14,784 nt of DNA, from contig JAICKM010000083.1 of NCBI GenBank assembly GCA_025927935.1, forward strand, positions 1 through 14,784, read 5' to 3'. Position numbers and translations under genes: made by a program. The number at the start of each line of letters is the position of its first letter. The stretch's first letter is position 1. Below, in pieces: positions 6,726-14,784 of the stretch. Below the pieces are notes generated by a model. The model saw only the letters and a program-made list of their open reading frames with translations. It made no database searches and was not told the DNA's origin. This DNA comes from Chloroflexia bacterium. Lineage in GTDB: Bacteria > Chloroflexota > Chloroflexia > QHBQ01 > JADMIH01.

Positions 6726-8240
6726 ATGCTGAAAACGCTCCGCGGGCGGTTGATCGCCAGCTATGTCGCCGTCGTGCTGGCGGCCTTGTTGCCGGCGACG
6801 CTGGCCTATTTCGCGCTCGGCGTCCGCTTTCGCACCGAGGACGCCTACCGCCAGTTGACGACAAGCATGTACCTGGTCGCGCCGCAGGTGGAGGAGGCCC
6901 TGGGACCCGGCCTGAGCCTGCTGGACCGGGCGCGCGTGCTGAACGCCACGGAGTATATCCGGAGCGAGTTGCGCAACACCCGCTTTCGGCTGCTGCTGCT
7001 GCGCCCCGACGGCCGGGTGGTGCTGGACAGCCTGACCGGGCGGGCGGGCATGACAGGCCGGGTTATCGCCGACTTGCCGCCGGAATTGACCAGCGGCCCC
7101 GTGCCCACGCAGCCCGTGCCGGGACAACTCAAGGCCGATGCCGCGGGCGCCGCCTGGATCTATGTGGCCGCGCCGCCGCGCGCCGTTATCGGCAACGGCG
7201 CGGCGGGGGGCGCGGCCACCGGGGCGCCGCGCTTCTATATGCTGCTGGCGGCGCAACGGCCCGGCTTCGCCGATGTAGTGCAGAGCTATACCTCGCGCTT
7301 CCTGCTCTTCGGGCTGCTCGCCGTGGCCCTATCGCTGATCGTGGGCTGGCTGCTGGCCCGCTCGATCACCCGGCCGCTGGGCACGCTGGCCGCCGCCAGC
7401 CACGCCATCGCCGGGGGCGATTACGGGCACCAGGCGCCCGTGACCGGCAGCGTCGAAATGCGCGCCCTGGCCGCCGACTTTAACTATATGGCCGGGCAGG
7501 TGCAGCGCGCGCAGCAGGCCCAGCGCGAGTTCCTGGCGAATATCTCGCATGATCTCAAGACGCCGCTGACCTCGATCCAGGGCTTCTCGCAGGCTATGCT
7601 CGACGGCACGATCCGCGAGCGGGCAGCCTTCCTGGCCGCCGCCCAGGTGGTTAACGCCGAGGCGCAGCGCATGGCTCGCCTGGTCGCCGATCTCGTGGAC
7701 CTGGTGCGCTTGCAGAGCGGCGCGGCGGTCGTCGAGAAGTACCCGGTGGATGTGGGCCGGTTGCTGGAGCAGGCCGCCCTGGGCATGCAACCCCAGGCCA
7801 CCGACCGCCATGTCGAGCTGCGCGTCCAGGCCCCGTCCCTGCCGCCCATCCCCGCCGACGCCGACCGTTTGCGGCGGGCCGTCACCAACCTGCTGGACAA
7901 CGCCCTGCGCCACACGCCGCCCGAAGGCCGGGTGACGTTGAGCGTCGAGGGCCTGCCCGGCGCCGTCTGCATCCGGGTGCAGGATACCGGCGAGGGCATC
8001 CCGGAAAGCGACCTGCCGCGCGTGTTCGAGCGCTTCTATCAGGTGGACAAATCGCGCGCCGGGACGGACCATGGCAGCGGCCTGGGCCTCGCCATCGTGC
8101 GCGAGGTGGTGGCGGCACATGGCGGCGCCGTGCGTGTGCAAAGCCGGCCCGGCGCGGGCAGCGAATTCGCCATTACCCTGCCCACGAACGGCGCTCTGCC
8201 GGCCCGCCCGGAGCGCCCCGCGACCGGGCCGCTTGGTTGA
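6726..8240 (+). CDS. Transmembrane HAMP sensor histidine kinase (HisKA + HATPase_c)
   Basis: A 504-residue classical sensor kinase. The first membrane helix is about 9-32 and the second about 191-212. The region between them (about 33-190) is an extracytoplasmic sensor containing a Gly/Ala-rich stretch (157-167). HAMP follows (about 212-265), then HisKA with H275 in ANISHDLKTPLTSIQGFSQAM. The ATPase domain has N-box DNALRHTP (391-398), DTGEGI (420-425), the F-box VFERFYQVDKS and G2 GSGLGLAIVREVV (450-462). All motifs are intact. AAGGA (6715-6719) lies 6 nt before the ATG. It is expected to phosphorylate the OmpR-type regulator at 5767-6462. Its own promoter has regulator-like repeats, pointing to positive autoregulation. 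The signal is not evident. Confidence 0.95.
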   Translation: MLKTLRGRLIASYVAVVLAALLPATLAYFALGVRFRTEDAYRQLTTSMYLVAPQVEEALGPGLSLLDRARVLNATEYIRSELRNTRFRLLLLRPDGRVVLDSLTGRAGMTGRVIADLPPELTSGPVPTQPVPGQLKADAAGAAWIYVAAPPRAVIGNGAAGGAATGAPRFYMLLAAQRPGFADVVQSYTSRFLLFGLLAVALSLIVGWLLARSITRPLGTLAAASHAIAGGDYGHQAPVTGSVEMRALAADFNYMAGQVQRAQQAQREFLANISHDLKTPLTSIQGFSQAMLDGTIRERAAFLAAAQVVNAEAQRMARLVADLVDLVRLQSGAAVVEKYPVDVGRLLEQAALGMQPQATDRHVELRVQAPSLPPIPADADRLRRAVTNLLDNALRHTPPEGRVTLSVEGLPGAVCIRVQDTGEGIPESDLPRVFERFYQVDKSRAGTDHGSGLGLAIVREVVAAHGGAVRVQSRPGAGSEFAITLPTNGALPARPERPATGPLG

Positions 8241-8265
8241 CTAACCCCCGGTAATCTTCTATAAT
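8237..8265 (+). promoter_or_regulatory. Near-consensus sigma70 promoter for the NtrC-family gene
   Basis: TTGACT (8237-8242) overlaps the TGA of the upstream kinase; TATAAT (8260-8265) follows after the optimal 17 nt. The start near 8272 gives a leader of about 108 nt. This is the best promoter match in the window and indicates expression independent of the upstream kinase. Confidence 0.8.
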
Positions 8266-8379
8266 ACCAGCGCGGATCGATAGAGCCGACGGCATCGCTA
8301 CGAGCCTGCGCAGATGGAGACCCTGGCCGCCGCCTGATACGGGTCAGGCGCAGACGCGCCGGCGGAGTGGAGGATTATT

Positions 8380-9876
<1,497 letters not shown>

Positions 9877-9898
9877 GTTCTTGATCACGATCCATGCG

Positions 9899-9928
9899 GA
9901 CACCGCCCTTGTGGGCGGTGTCTTTTTT
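9899..9928 (+). terminator. Intrinsic terminator after the NtrC-family gene
   Basis: A perfect 10-bp stem GACACCGCCC/GGGCGGTGTC (9899-9908 with 9913-9922), loop TTGT, followed by six T (9923-9928). It lies 22 nt after the stop. The remaining space to 10124 shows no clear promoter or other recognisable element. Confidence 0.92.
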
Positions 9929-10124
9929 GTGCCCGGCGCGCCGGGGCGGGTACGGCTTCTGGCACCGATCGTGCTACGTCTGCGGCCAAAGGCGGCAATA
10001 ACGTGCCACTTTTACGATATGCAACGCGAGATCCAGGAACCCAATGCGATCTGCCGCGCGGCGAGCTACGTGCTGTTGCCGTGACGGGCACACCGCACCC
10101 GTGGCAGGTCGGATCTAGTAGGTA

Positions 10125-12026
10125 ATGCCGCCCTACATGCCGCAGACAAATGCTGATAACCGCCTCCTGGCGGATGGAGCCCCAAACGCTGATGTATCAC
10201 GTACTATGAATTCGACGGCCGCTGTTCCTCCACCGGGGGGGACCACGCCGCCCAGCGGGGGGCCTGAATACGATCTCTGGTTGACCAATCGGGTGCTGGC
10301 CGATCTAGCGCCGTGCCACGATCCCGACGACCTGTTGCAGCGCCTGCGTCCTTTAATGCAGGAGTTGTTCCCGCATGACGCGGGGCTGGTCGCCACGGTC
10401 GAGCGCGATCCCGACGGGGGGCTGGCGCTACGGCTCACCGCGGCGCACGGGCTGAACGGGCAGGCGGCCCACCTGCCCGATCCACTGACGCCCGCCGCGT
10501 TAATCGATCCGTGGCTGCTCGACGCCGGGCCGCTGCATGTGCCCGATCTGGCGGCGACCTCGTTGCGCGTGGCCGACTTCTTTGCCGGCGCCGGGATGCG
10601 GTCGCTGCTCTGCATCCCACTGGAGGGTAGCGCCGGCGGCCAAACGGCGGCGGTGCTGCTGCTGGCCCACCGGGAGCCGGGCGGCTTTGCCGGGGTGCGC
10701 GACGAGAGCCTGGCCCAACTGCGCCGGGTGGTCGCCGTGCCGCTGGCAAACGCGCTCCACCTGGCCGGCCACCGCCGCGAGCGCGAGGAGACCCAGGCAA
10801 CCGCGCAGCAGTTGTGGGATCTGCTGGGGGCCGATGTCGATACGGCGACCGCCCTGCCGCGCCTGCTGGCCCAGGCGCTGCGCATCGCGCGGGCCGACGC
10901 GGGCACGATCATGGAGGTGGTGCCCGAAAATGCGGCGCTGTATGTGCGCGCCTCGCGCGGCATGCGCACACAGAGCACCGCCGATGCCCAACTGCCCTGG
11001 AGCACGCGCGCCGTGGGGCCGGCTGCCCAACTGCGCGCGCCCCAGGTGCTGCCCGACCTGGCGCCGCCCGGCGCGCCGCCGTTGATCGCGGTGGCCCCCG
11101 CCGAGGGCTTTACGACCTATATGGGGTTGCCCGTCCGCGCCGACGGCAAGGATGCATTGCTGGGCCTGTTGAACCTGTACTGGCGCTCAGCGGCGGACGC
11201 GCTCTCGCCGGAGCGCCACGCCCTGTTGGACAACCTGACCCGCGCGATCGCCACGGTGCTGGAGCGGCGCGGCCTGATGGCCCGCATCGCCACCTGCGAC
11301 CGGGTGATTGACCAGTTTCACGCGCACAAGACCCGGCTGCTGTCGCTCATGGGCCACCAGATGCGCACGCCGATCACGTCGATTGCCGGATTTGCCCAGT
11401 TGATGCTGCGCCGCTCGCCCGATCCCACCAGCGCGTTCGCGCGCTACGCCGACACCATCTTGAACGAGGCGCGACGCCTGACTTTCGTGGTCGATAACGT
11501 GCTGGAACTCTCGCGGTTGGAGGATTCGCTGGTGGCGATGGAGCTGCGCGCCTTCGATCTGCGCGCGCTGCTCGAAGAGCTACGCCATGACTCGCTGCTG
11601 CAAGGGGTGACGGGGTTGGGCGGCCTCACCTGGGCGCTGCCCGACAGTTTGCCCATCGTCGTGGGCGACCCGTTGCGGCTCAAGCAGGCTCTGATCGCGC
11701 TGATCCGCCGCGCGCACGCTCGCGCCTCCGCCGGGGCGCCGCCGATCCAGATCACGGCGGACGTGGTCACGCAGGACCGCGCGCATGCCGTCGACCTGGT
11801 GCTGGGCACGCCCGTCGCGGGCCAGGTGGTGACGAGCGACGAGGGGCTGATGGAGCTGATCGATCTGCGTAGCGCCGTGGACAGCCAGGAAGCTCAGGAG
11901 GATGAGCTGGCCCTGTATACGGCGATGCAACTGGTGGATGCCATGGGCGCCCACCTGCGGATCGAAATGGGTGCGACCGGCGACGCCTGCTATGTGGTGA
12001 CGCTGCCGGTGGTCGAGGAAAAATAG
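10125..12026 (+). CDS. GAF-GAF histidine-kinase-like protein with degenerate ATPase domain
   Basis: A 633-residue cytoplasmic protein without membrane segments. A disordered Pro/Gly-rich N-terminus (to about 47) precedes two GAF domains (about 55-210 and 228-380), then a dimerisation helix pair with H411 in LMGHQMRTPITSIAGFAQLM, recognisable as HisKA although the usual S-H-E/D-L is G-H-Q-M. VVDNVLELSRLE follows normally. The ATPase domain is clearly related (VVGDPLRLKQALIALIRRAH at 512-531), but the N-box Asn is replaced by Arg/Arg. No DxGxG box is visible, and the region equivalent to GLGLAI reads ELALYTAMQLV (595-605). It therefore probably does not bind ATP normally. The start is uncertain: ATG 10125 has a poorly placed AGTAGG, and ATG at 10137 or 10206 are alternatives. 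It heads a probable operon with a receiver-GGDEF protein and an HD protein. Confidence 0.88.
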   Translation: MPPYMPQTNADNRLLADGAPNADVSRTMNSTAAVPPPGGTTPPSGGPEYDLWLTNRVLADLAPCHDPDDLLQRLRPLMQELFPHDAGLVATVERDPDGGLALRLTAAHGLNGQAAHLPDPLTPAALIDPWLLDAGPLHVPDLAATSLRVADFFAGAGMRSLLCIPLEGSAGGQTAAVLLLAHREPGGFAGVRDESLAQLRRVVAVPLANALHLAGHRREREETQATAQQLWDLLGADVDTATALPRLLAQALRIARADAGTIMEVVPENAALYVRASRGMRTQSTADAQLPWSTRAVGPAAQLRAPQVLPDLAPPGAPPLIAVAPAEGFTTYMGLPVRADGKDALLGLLNLYWRSAADALSPERHALLDNLTRAIATVLERRGLMARIATCDRVIDQFHAHKTRLLSLMGHQMRTPITSIAGFAQLMLRRSPDPTSAFARYADTILNEARRLTFVVDNVLELSRLEDSLVAMELRAFDLRALLEELRHDSLLQGVTGLGGLTWALPDSLPIVVGDPLRLKQALIALIRRAHARASAGAPPIQITADVVTQDRAHAVDLVLGTPVAGQVVTSDEGLMELIDLRSAVDSQEAQEDELALYTAMQLVDAMGAHLRIEMGATGDACYVVTLPVVEEK

Positions 12027-12036
12027 CGCGTACCTG

Positions 12037-12058
12037 GTGTGGACCGGTCGTGTGGACC
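12037..12058 (+). repeat. Direct repeat GTGTGGACC, two copies 13 nt apart
   Basis: Exact 9-nt copies at 12037-12045 and 12050-12058 in the 89-nt gap between the kinase-like gene and the receiver-GGDEF gene. No promoter is evident around it. It could be a binding site or chance in GC-rich DNA. Confidence 0.3.
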
Positions 12059-12115
12059 CTGGGCGCGCGGCCTGGCCGCCGGCACCTAGCGAATGGAGAG
12101 GGCAGAGGGATCCCT

Positions 12116-12979
12116 ATGAGCAAAATTCTAGTCGTCGATGATGAACCGACAATTGTCGAGTTGATCGAAGAGAGCCTGCGCATGGACGGGTTTGAAACGG
12201 CGCGCGCCTATTCGGGCGAAGAAGCCCTGGAGGCGCTCGGCAAGGACCCGCCCGACCTGGTGCTGCTCGACCTCATGCTGCCCGGCATGGACGGCTATGA
12301 AGTCTGCCGCCAGATGCAGAAGGATGTGCGCCTGAGCCAGATCCCGGTGATCATGCTCACCGCCAAGAGCGCCGTCGCCGACCGCGTCGCCGGCTACCAG
12401 AAGGGCGCCGACGATTATATCACCAAGCCGTTCGACGCCGAGGAGTTGCTGGTGCGGGTGCGGGCGCAACTCCATCACCTGTATCACGAGAACACCAACG
12501 AACTGACCGGCCTGCCGGGCAGCGCCGCCGTGGAAAACGCCATTGACCGGCGCACGGCCAACCCCGACGAACCCTGGTCGATCATCTACGTCGATATCGA
12601 GAACTTCACCGTCTATAACGAGGTCTACAGCTACCTCGAAGGCGACGAGATGATCAAGATGGGCGCCCAGGTGATCAAGGACGCCGTGGCCCAGCATGGC
12701 AGCCCCACCGATTTCGTGGGCCATATGGGCGGCGATAACTTCGTCATCGTGACCCTGCCCGCGCACACCGGCGCCGTCTGCGAGGCGGCCACGGCGCGCT
12801 TTGACGAGACTGTGCCCGACTTCTACTCGCCCACCGACCGCAACCAGGGCTATGTGGTGTCGATCAATCACGACGGCAACCTGGTGCAGACACCCCTGGC
12901 CTCGTTCTCGTATGATGTGGTGGATAACGATCCGCAGGCCGACAAGGAACCGGCAGCGGACGCCCCGGCGGTGCATTAA
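12116..12979 (+). CDS. Response regulator with degenerate GGDEF output domain (GGDNF)
   Basis: A 287-residue protein. The receiver (1-120) is intact: D8/D9 in VVDDEPTIVE, phospho-acceptor D52 (LLDLMLPGMDG), switch T82 and K104 (ITKPF). After a short helical linker, the GGDEF fold begins at ELTGLPGSAAVENAI (129-143), with the metal-site D160 in YVDIENF kept. The signature itself reads GGDNF (204-208): the catalytic Glu is Asn, and the preceding R/Y is HM. An acidic Ala/Pro-rich tail closes it. The family normally makes c-di-GMP; here activity is doubtful, and a binding or scaffold role is more likely. Start ATG 12116 was chosen over an upstream in-frame GTG (12050) because the receiver begins there and GAGGG lies 6-7 nt upstream. 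It is 89 nt after the kinase-like gene and 3 nt before the HD gene. Confidence 0.9.
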   Translation: MSKILVVDDEPTIVELIEESLRMDGFETARAYSGEEALEALGKDPPDLVLLDLMLPGMDGYEVCRQMQKDVRLSQIPVIMLTAKSAVADRVAGYQKGADDYITKPFDAEELLVRVRAQLHHLYHENTNELTGLPGSAAVENAIDRRTANPDEPWSIIYVDIENFTVYNEVYSYLEGDEMIKMGAQVIKDAVAQHGSPTDFVGHMGGDNFVIVTLPAHTGAVCEAATARFDETVPDFYSPTDRNQGYVVSINHDGNLVQTPLASFSYDVVDNDPQADKEPAADAPAVH

Positions 12980-12982
12980 CGT

Positions 12983-13582
12983 ATGGCTGCCCTGCAACCC
13001 GTCCCGCGCGAAGCCACCCCGCCAATGCCCCAGACCCGCGCCGATGCCTGGGCGCTCGTTACCGAGTTTGTGCAAAGCGACAGCCTGCGCAAGCATATGC
13101 TGGCCGTCGAAGGCTCGATGCGCTACTACGCCGAAATGCTGGGCCAGGATGTCGAGTACTGGGGCATCGCGGGCCTGATCCACGACTTTGATTATGAGCG
13201 CCACCCGACGCTGGACGAGCATGTCTGGGTGGGGTCGCGCATCCTGGCCGAGCGCGGCTGGCCCGCCGAACTGATCCGCACCATCCAGTCGCACGCCGAC
13301 TACATGAACGTGCCGCGCGAGAAGTTGATCGACCACGCCCTGTTCGCCTGCGACGAGCTATCGGGCTTTGTCACGGCGGTGGCCTACGTCCGGCCCAACC
13401 ACAGCCTGGCCGAAGTCGAACCCCGCTCGGTGATTAAGAAGATGAAGGACAAAGCCTTCGCCCGCGCCGTGAACCGCGAGGACATGATCCAGGGCGCCGA
13501 AGAAATGGGCCTGCCGCTGGAAGAGCACGTCGCCAACATCATCGCCGCCCTGCAACGCATCGCGCCGGAGCTGGGGCTGTAG
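12983..13582 (+). CDS. HD-superfamily hydrolase (COG2316-like)
   Basis: A soluble protein of 199 residues belonging to the HD metal-dependent phosphohydrolases. The ligands are visible: H38 in LRKHMLAVE, the HD pair H67-D68 in GLIHDFDYERHP, H104 in IQSHADY and D124 in FACDELSGF. The C-terminal half has KKMKDKAFARAVNRE and a helical end, as in the stand-alone COG2316-type family whose substrate is not established. It begins 3 nt after the preceding stop without a clear ribosome site, suggesting translational coupling; an in-frame ATG at 13025 is an alternative that fits the family start better. As the last gene of the operon it is followed by a terminator. Whether it acts on a nucleotide second messenger is unknown; it lacks the HD-GYP signature. 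Confidence 0.88.
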   Translation: MAALQPVPREATPPMPQTRADAWALVTEFVQSDSLRKHMLAVEGSMRYYAEMLGQDVEYWGIAGLIHDFDYERHPTLDEHVWVGSRILAERGWPAELIRTIQSHADYMNVPREKLIDHALFACDELSGFVTAVAYVRPNHSLAEVEPRSVIKKMKDKAFARAVNREDMIQGAEEMGLPLEEHVANIIAALQRIAPELGL

Positions 13583-13616
13583 CGGCCCGACGGCTGCCAA
13601 TCCTGCTTGCCCGCTG

Positions 13617-13650
13617 GGGGGCCGGTTGCAAACCGGCCCCCGCTTTATTT
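13617..13650 (+). terminator. Intrinsic terminator after the HD gene
   Basis: An 11-bp stem (13617-13627 with 13631-13641; core GGGGGCCGGTT and its complement) with a 3-nt loop, followed by a T-rich but interrupted tail (CTTTATTT, 13643-13650). It ends the 10125-13582 operon, 34 nt after the last stop. Confidence 0.75.
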
Positions 13651-13686
13651 GGGCGGCCACTCACCCACATGCAGGCATTGGGGTAA

Positions 13687-13711
13687 GGCGGCAGGCACGA
13701 TAAATCGTGCC
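13687..13711 (+). repeat. REP-like palindrome, copy 2
   Basis: The palindrome GGCACGATAAATCGTGCC (13694-13711) is preceded by GGCGGCA and followed by CCTAC. With this 5' flank it matches copy 3 in inverted orientation at 22 of 25 positions, so the two form an inverted pair about 60 nt apart, as in BIME-type REP doublets. Confidence 0.75.
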
Positions 13712-13773
13712 CCTACGAATGGGGCGGGCGAAGTTGCCGGCTTCTGTGCCTTTACCCAGGCATAATCCCTAGC

Positions 13774-13798
13774 GGCGCAATTTATCGCGCCTGCCGCC
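13774..13798 (-). repeat. REP-like palindrome, copy 3 (inverted relative to copy 2)
   Basis: Read on the minus strand it begins GGCGGCA and continues GGCGCGATAAATTGCGCC, the same flank plus core as copy 2, with compensating changes that keep most of the stem. It lies in the intergenic space between convergent genes (HD protein on plus, receiver-like protein on minus). Confidence 0.72.
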
Positions 13799-13848
13799 GT
13801 GCCGGGATGCTGGAGAAACAGACGCGCCGCGCGTGCGGGATGGGGGGC

Positions 13849-14223
13849 TTACCCTTCCGGGGGAGGATGCGCGAGGTGGTAGGCGAGCCAGGCGGGCAGG
13901 GCGGCGGCCATGGCCGAGTTGGCGACCACCTTGTCGGCGCCCGCGGCGCGCGCCGCCATGATCGCCGCCGTGTCCAGGTGCGAGCCGAACGCGAAGACGG
14001 GAATGTTCTGCGCGGCGGCGGCGGCGATCACGTCCGGCGGATCGATGCGCGCCGCCAGATCGACGATTACGGCATCGGGCAGGTGGGGCTGGTCGCTGGA
14101 CAGCGCCGCGAAGGCGTCCTCCGGGCGGCGCACCGGGATCGGCTCGGCGCCCGCCGCGCGCACCACGTTCGTGACCGGCAGGCCAAAGAAGAGATCGGGA
14201 ACCGCGACCAACACGCGTTTCAT
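13849..14223 (-). CDS. Small stand-alone degenerate receiver-like protein
   Basis: A 124-residue protein with the alternating beta/alpha pattern of CheY-like receivers: strands MKRVLVAVP, PDAVIVDLA and IPVFAFGSH are visible. A candidate acceptor Asp is kept in VIVDLA (about residue 55), but other key residues are altered. The DD pair is VPDL with a single Asp, the switch Thr position reads FGS, and the conserved Lys-Pro segment after GAD reads KVVANSAM, with Asn aligned to Lys. Phosphorylation is therefore doubtful; it may be a protein-protein adaptor. GAGG lies 8 nt before the ATG. It is 21 nt downstream of the M29 aminopeptidase gene on the same strand, so the two are probably co-transcribed. 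It could alternatively be another Rossmann-like fold. Confidence 0.75.
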   Translation of the reverse strand: MKRVLVAVPDLFFGLPVTNVVRAAGAEPIPVRRPEDAFAALSSDQPHLPDAVIVDLAARIDPPDVIAAAAAQNIPVFAFGSHLDTAAIMAARAAGADKVVANSAMAAALPAWLAYHLAHPPPEG

Positions 14224-14244
14224 CGCCGCTACCTCGCTGTCTGG

Positions 14245-14784
14245 CTAGATGACAAACCGGCCGTCGCGGTAGACCACCGTATGGTCCGCCGTGATCGTGC
14301 CCTGGGTCATATCGTTGACCATGTCCCAGTGGATCGCCGAATGGTTCTGGCCGCCCACCTCGCTGAACCCGTTGCCGAGCGCGCAGTGGACAGTGCCGGA
14401 GATCTTCTCGTCCAGCAGGATGTTCTTGGTGTAGCGGCGGATGCCGGGGTTGGTGCCGACGGCGATCTCGCCCAGGCGGCGCGCGCCCTCGTCCACGCCC
14501 AGCATCCGGTCCAGGAACTCGCGGCCCTTGGTCGCGGTAGCCTCGACCACGCGGCCCTCGTGGAAGCGGAGTTCGACATCGGTCACTTCGCGGCCCTGGT
14601 AGATGGCCGGGTAGGTGAAGCGGATGTAGCCCTCGGTCAGCGTTTCCTCGGGGCTGGTGAAGACCTCGCCGTCGGGGAAGTTGGCATGGCCGTCGGCGTT
14701 CTGGAAGGCGCGGCCCTCGATGCTCAGCGTCAGGTCGATGTCGGGGCTCTCGACATGCACGGCGCGCCGGCCCTTCAGCCAATC
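14245..14784 (-). CDS. M29-family metallo-aminopeptidase, C-terminal part (runs off window end)
   Basis: The last 179 residues of a peptidase of the M29 (AmpS/AmpT, thermophilic aminopeptidase) family, which removes N-terminal residues from peptides in the cytoplasm using two metal ions. The visible conserved blocks are HANFPDGEVFTSPEE, LGEIAVGTNPGI, ILLDEKISGTVHCALG and the near-terminal IHWDMVND. They supply the Glu, Glu, His, His and Asp metal ligands known in the family. The reading frame is open to the window edge (residues DWLKGRRAVHVES upstream of the first internal GTG), so the start is outside. Family length is about 410, so more than half is missing. The small receiver-like gene follows 21 nt downstream. 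Confidence 0.93.
   Translation of the reverse strand, partial: DWLKGRRAVHVESPDIDLTLSIEGRAFQNADGHANFPDGEVFTSPEETLTEGYIRFTYPAIYQGREVTDVELRFHEGRVVEATATKGREFLDRMLGVDEGARRLGEIAVGTNPGIRRYTKNILLDEKISGTVHCALGNGFSEVGGQNHSAIHWDMVNDMTQGTITADHTVVYRDGRFVI

Noticed and set aside
8313..8336. Mini frame MET-LAAA-stop in the leader of the NtrC-family gene
   Set aside because: Seven codons without ribosome site, no codon bias, and no alternative hairpins with a T-run nearby.
12050..12115. N-terminal extension of the receiver-GGDEF protein from GTG 12050
   Set aside because: The extension is Arg/Pro-rich without family counterpart; ATG 12116 sits directly at the receiver start with a reasonable GAGGG site.
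13821..13836. Hairpin ACGCG-CCG-CGCGT downstream of the receiver-like gene as minus-strand terminator
   Set aside because: Five-base stem, three-base loop and only a broken T-rich tail on the minus strand; too weak to annotate.
13769..14782. 337-codon minus-strand frame overlapping the M29 and receiver-like genes
   Set aside because: Arg/Gly/Pro-rich low-complexity translation typical of an out-of-frame reading; the M29 and receiver frames carry family motifs.

Overview
The window looks like a chromosomal segment of a GC-rich member of the Chloroflexota (Chloroflexia-like). This is inferred from overall protein style, the crowding of two-component genes, a DegS/DegU-like pair and short palindromic intergenic repeats. 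It is not proven, because there is no rRNA or marker gene. No tRNA, rRNA, CRISPR array, transposase or phage gene was seen.

Layout. (1) 1-1587, minus strand: a cytoplasmic DegS-like histidine kinase followed 5 nt later by its NarL/DegU-type response regulator, which is cut by the window edge. (2) 1761-3590, plus strand: a sulfur amino-acid unit. A sigma70-type promoter is followed by a 32-codon leader peptide rich in Cys and Met codons, mutually exclusive antiterminator and terminator hairpins, then metY (O-acetylhomoserine sulfhydrylase) and a strong bidirectional terminator. (3) 3693-5471, minus strand: a membrane-anchored GAF histidine kinase of the NarX/DesK class, with no partner beside it. 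It diverges from (4) 5767-8240, plus strand: an OmpR/PhoB-type regulator and a classical HAMP sensor kinase. Between these two lie two repeat elements and a promoter preceded by four heptamers spaced exactly 11 bp apart. (5) 8237-9928: a consensus promoter, an NtrC-family AAA+ regulator with a TTG start, and a terminator. (6) 10125-13650: a probable operon of a GAF-GAF histidine kinase whose ATPase domain looks degenerate, a receiver-GGDEF protein with GGDNF in place of GGDEF, an HD-superfamily hydrolase, and a terminator. (7) 13849-14784, minus strand: the C-terminal part of an M29 aminopeptidase followed by a small receiver-like protein that has lost key residues.

How the parts work together. 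Eight of the eleven long genes are signalling proteins, forming at least three separate phosphorelay or signalling units with their own promoters and terminators. The two likely complete pairs are 415-1587 with 1-409, and 6726-8240 with 5767-6462. The 10125-13582 operon appears built from modules that keep their fold but lose catalytic motifs, so it may signal by binding rather than by conventional phosphotransfer and c-di-GMP synthesis. The most distinctive regulatory element is the metY leader: its layout matches ribosome-mediated transcription attenuation sensing Cys/Met supply, in a place where a SAM riboswitch would often be expected.
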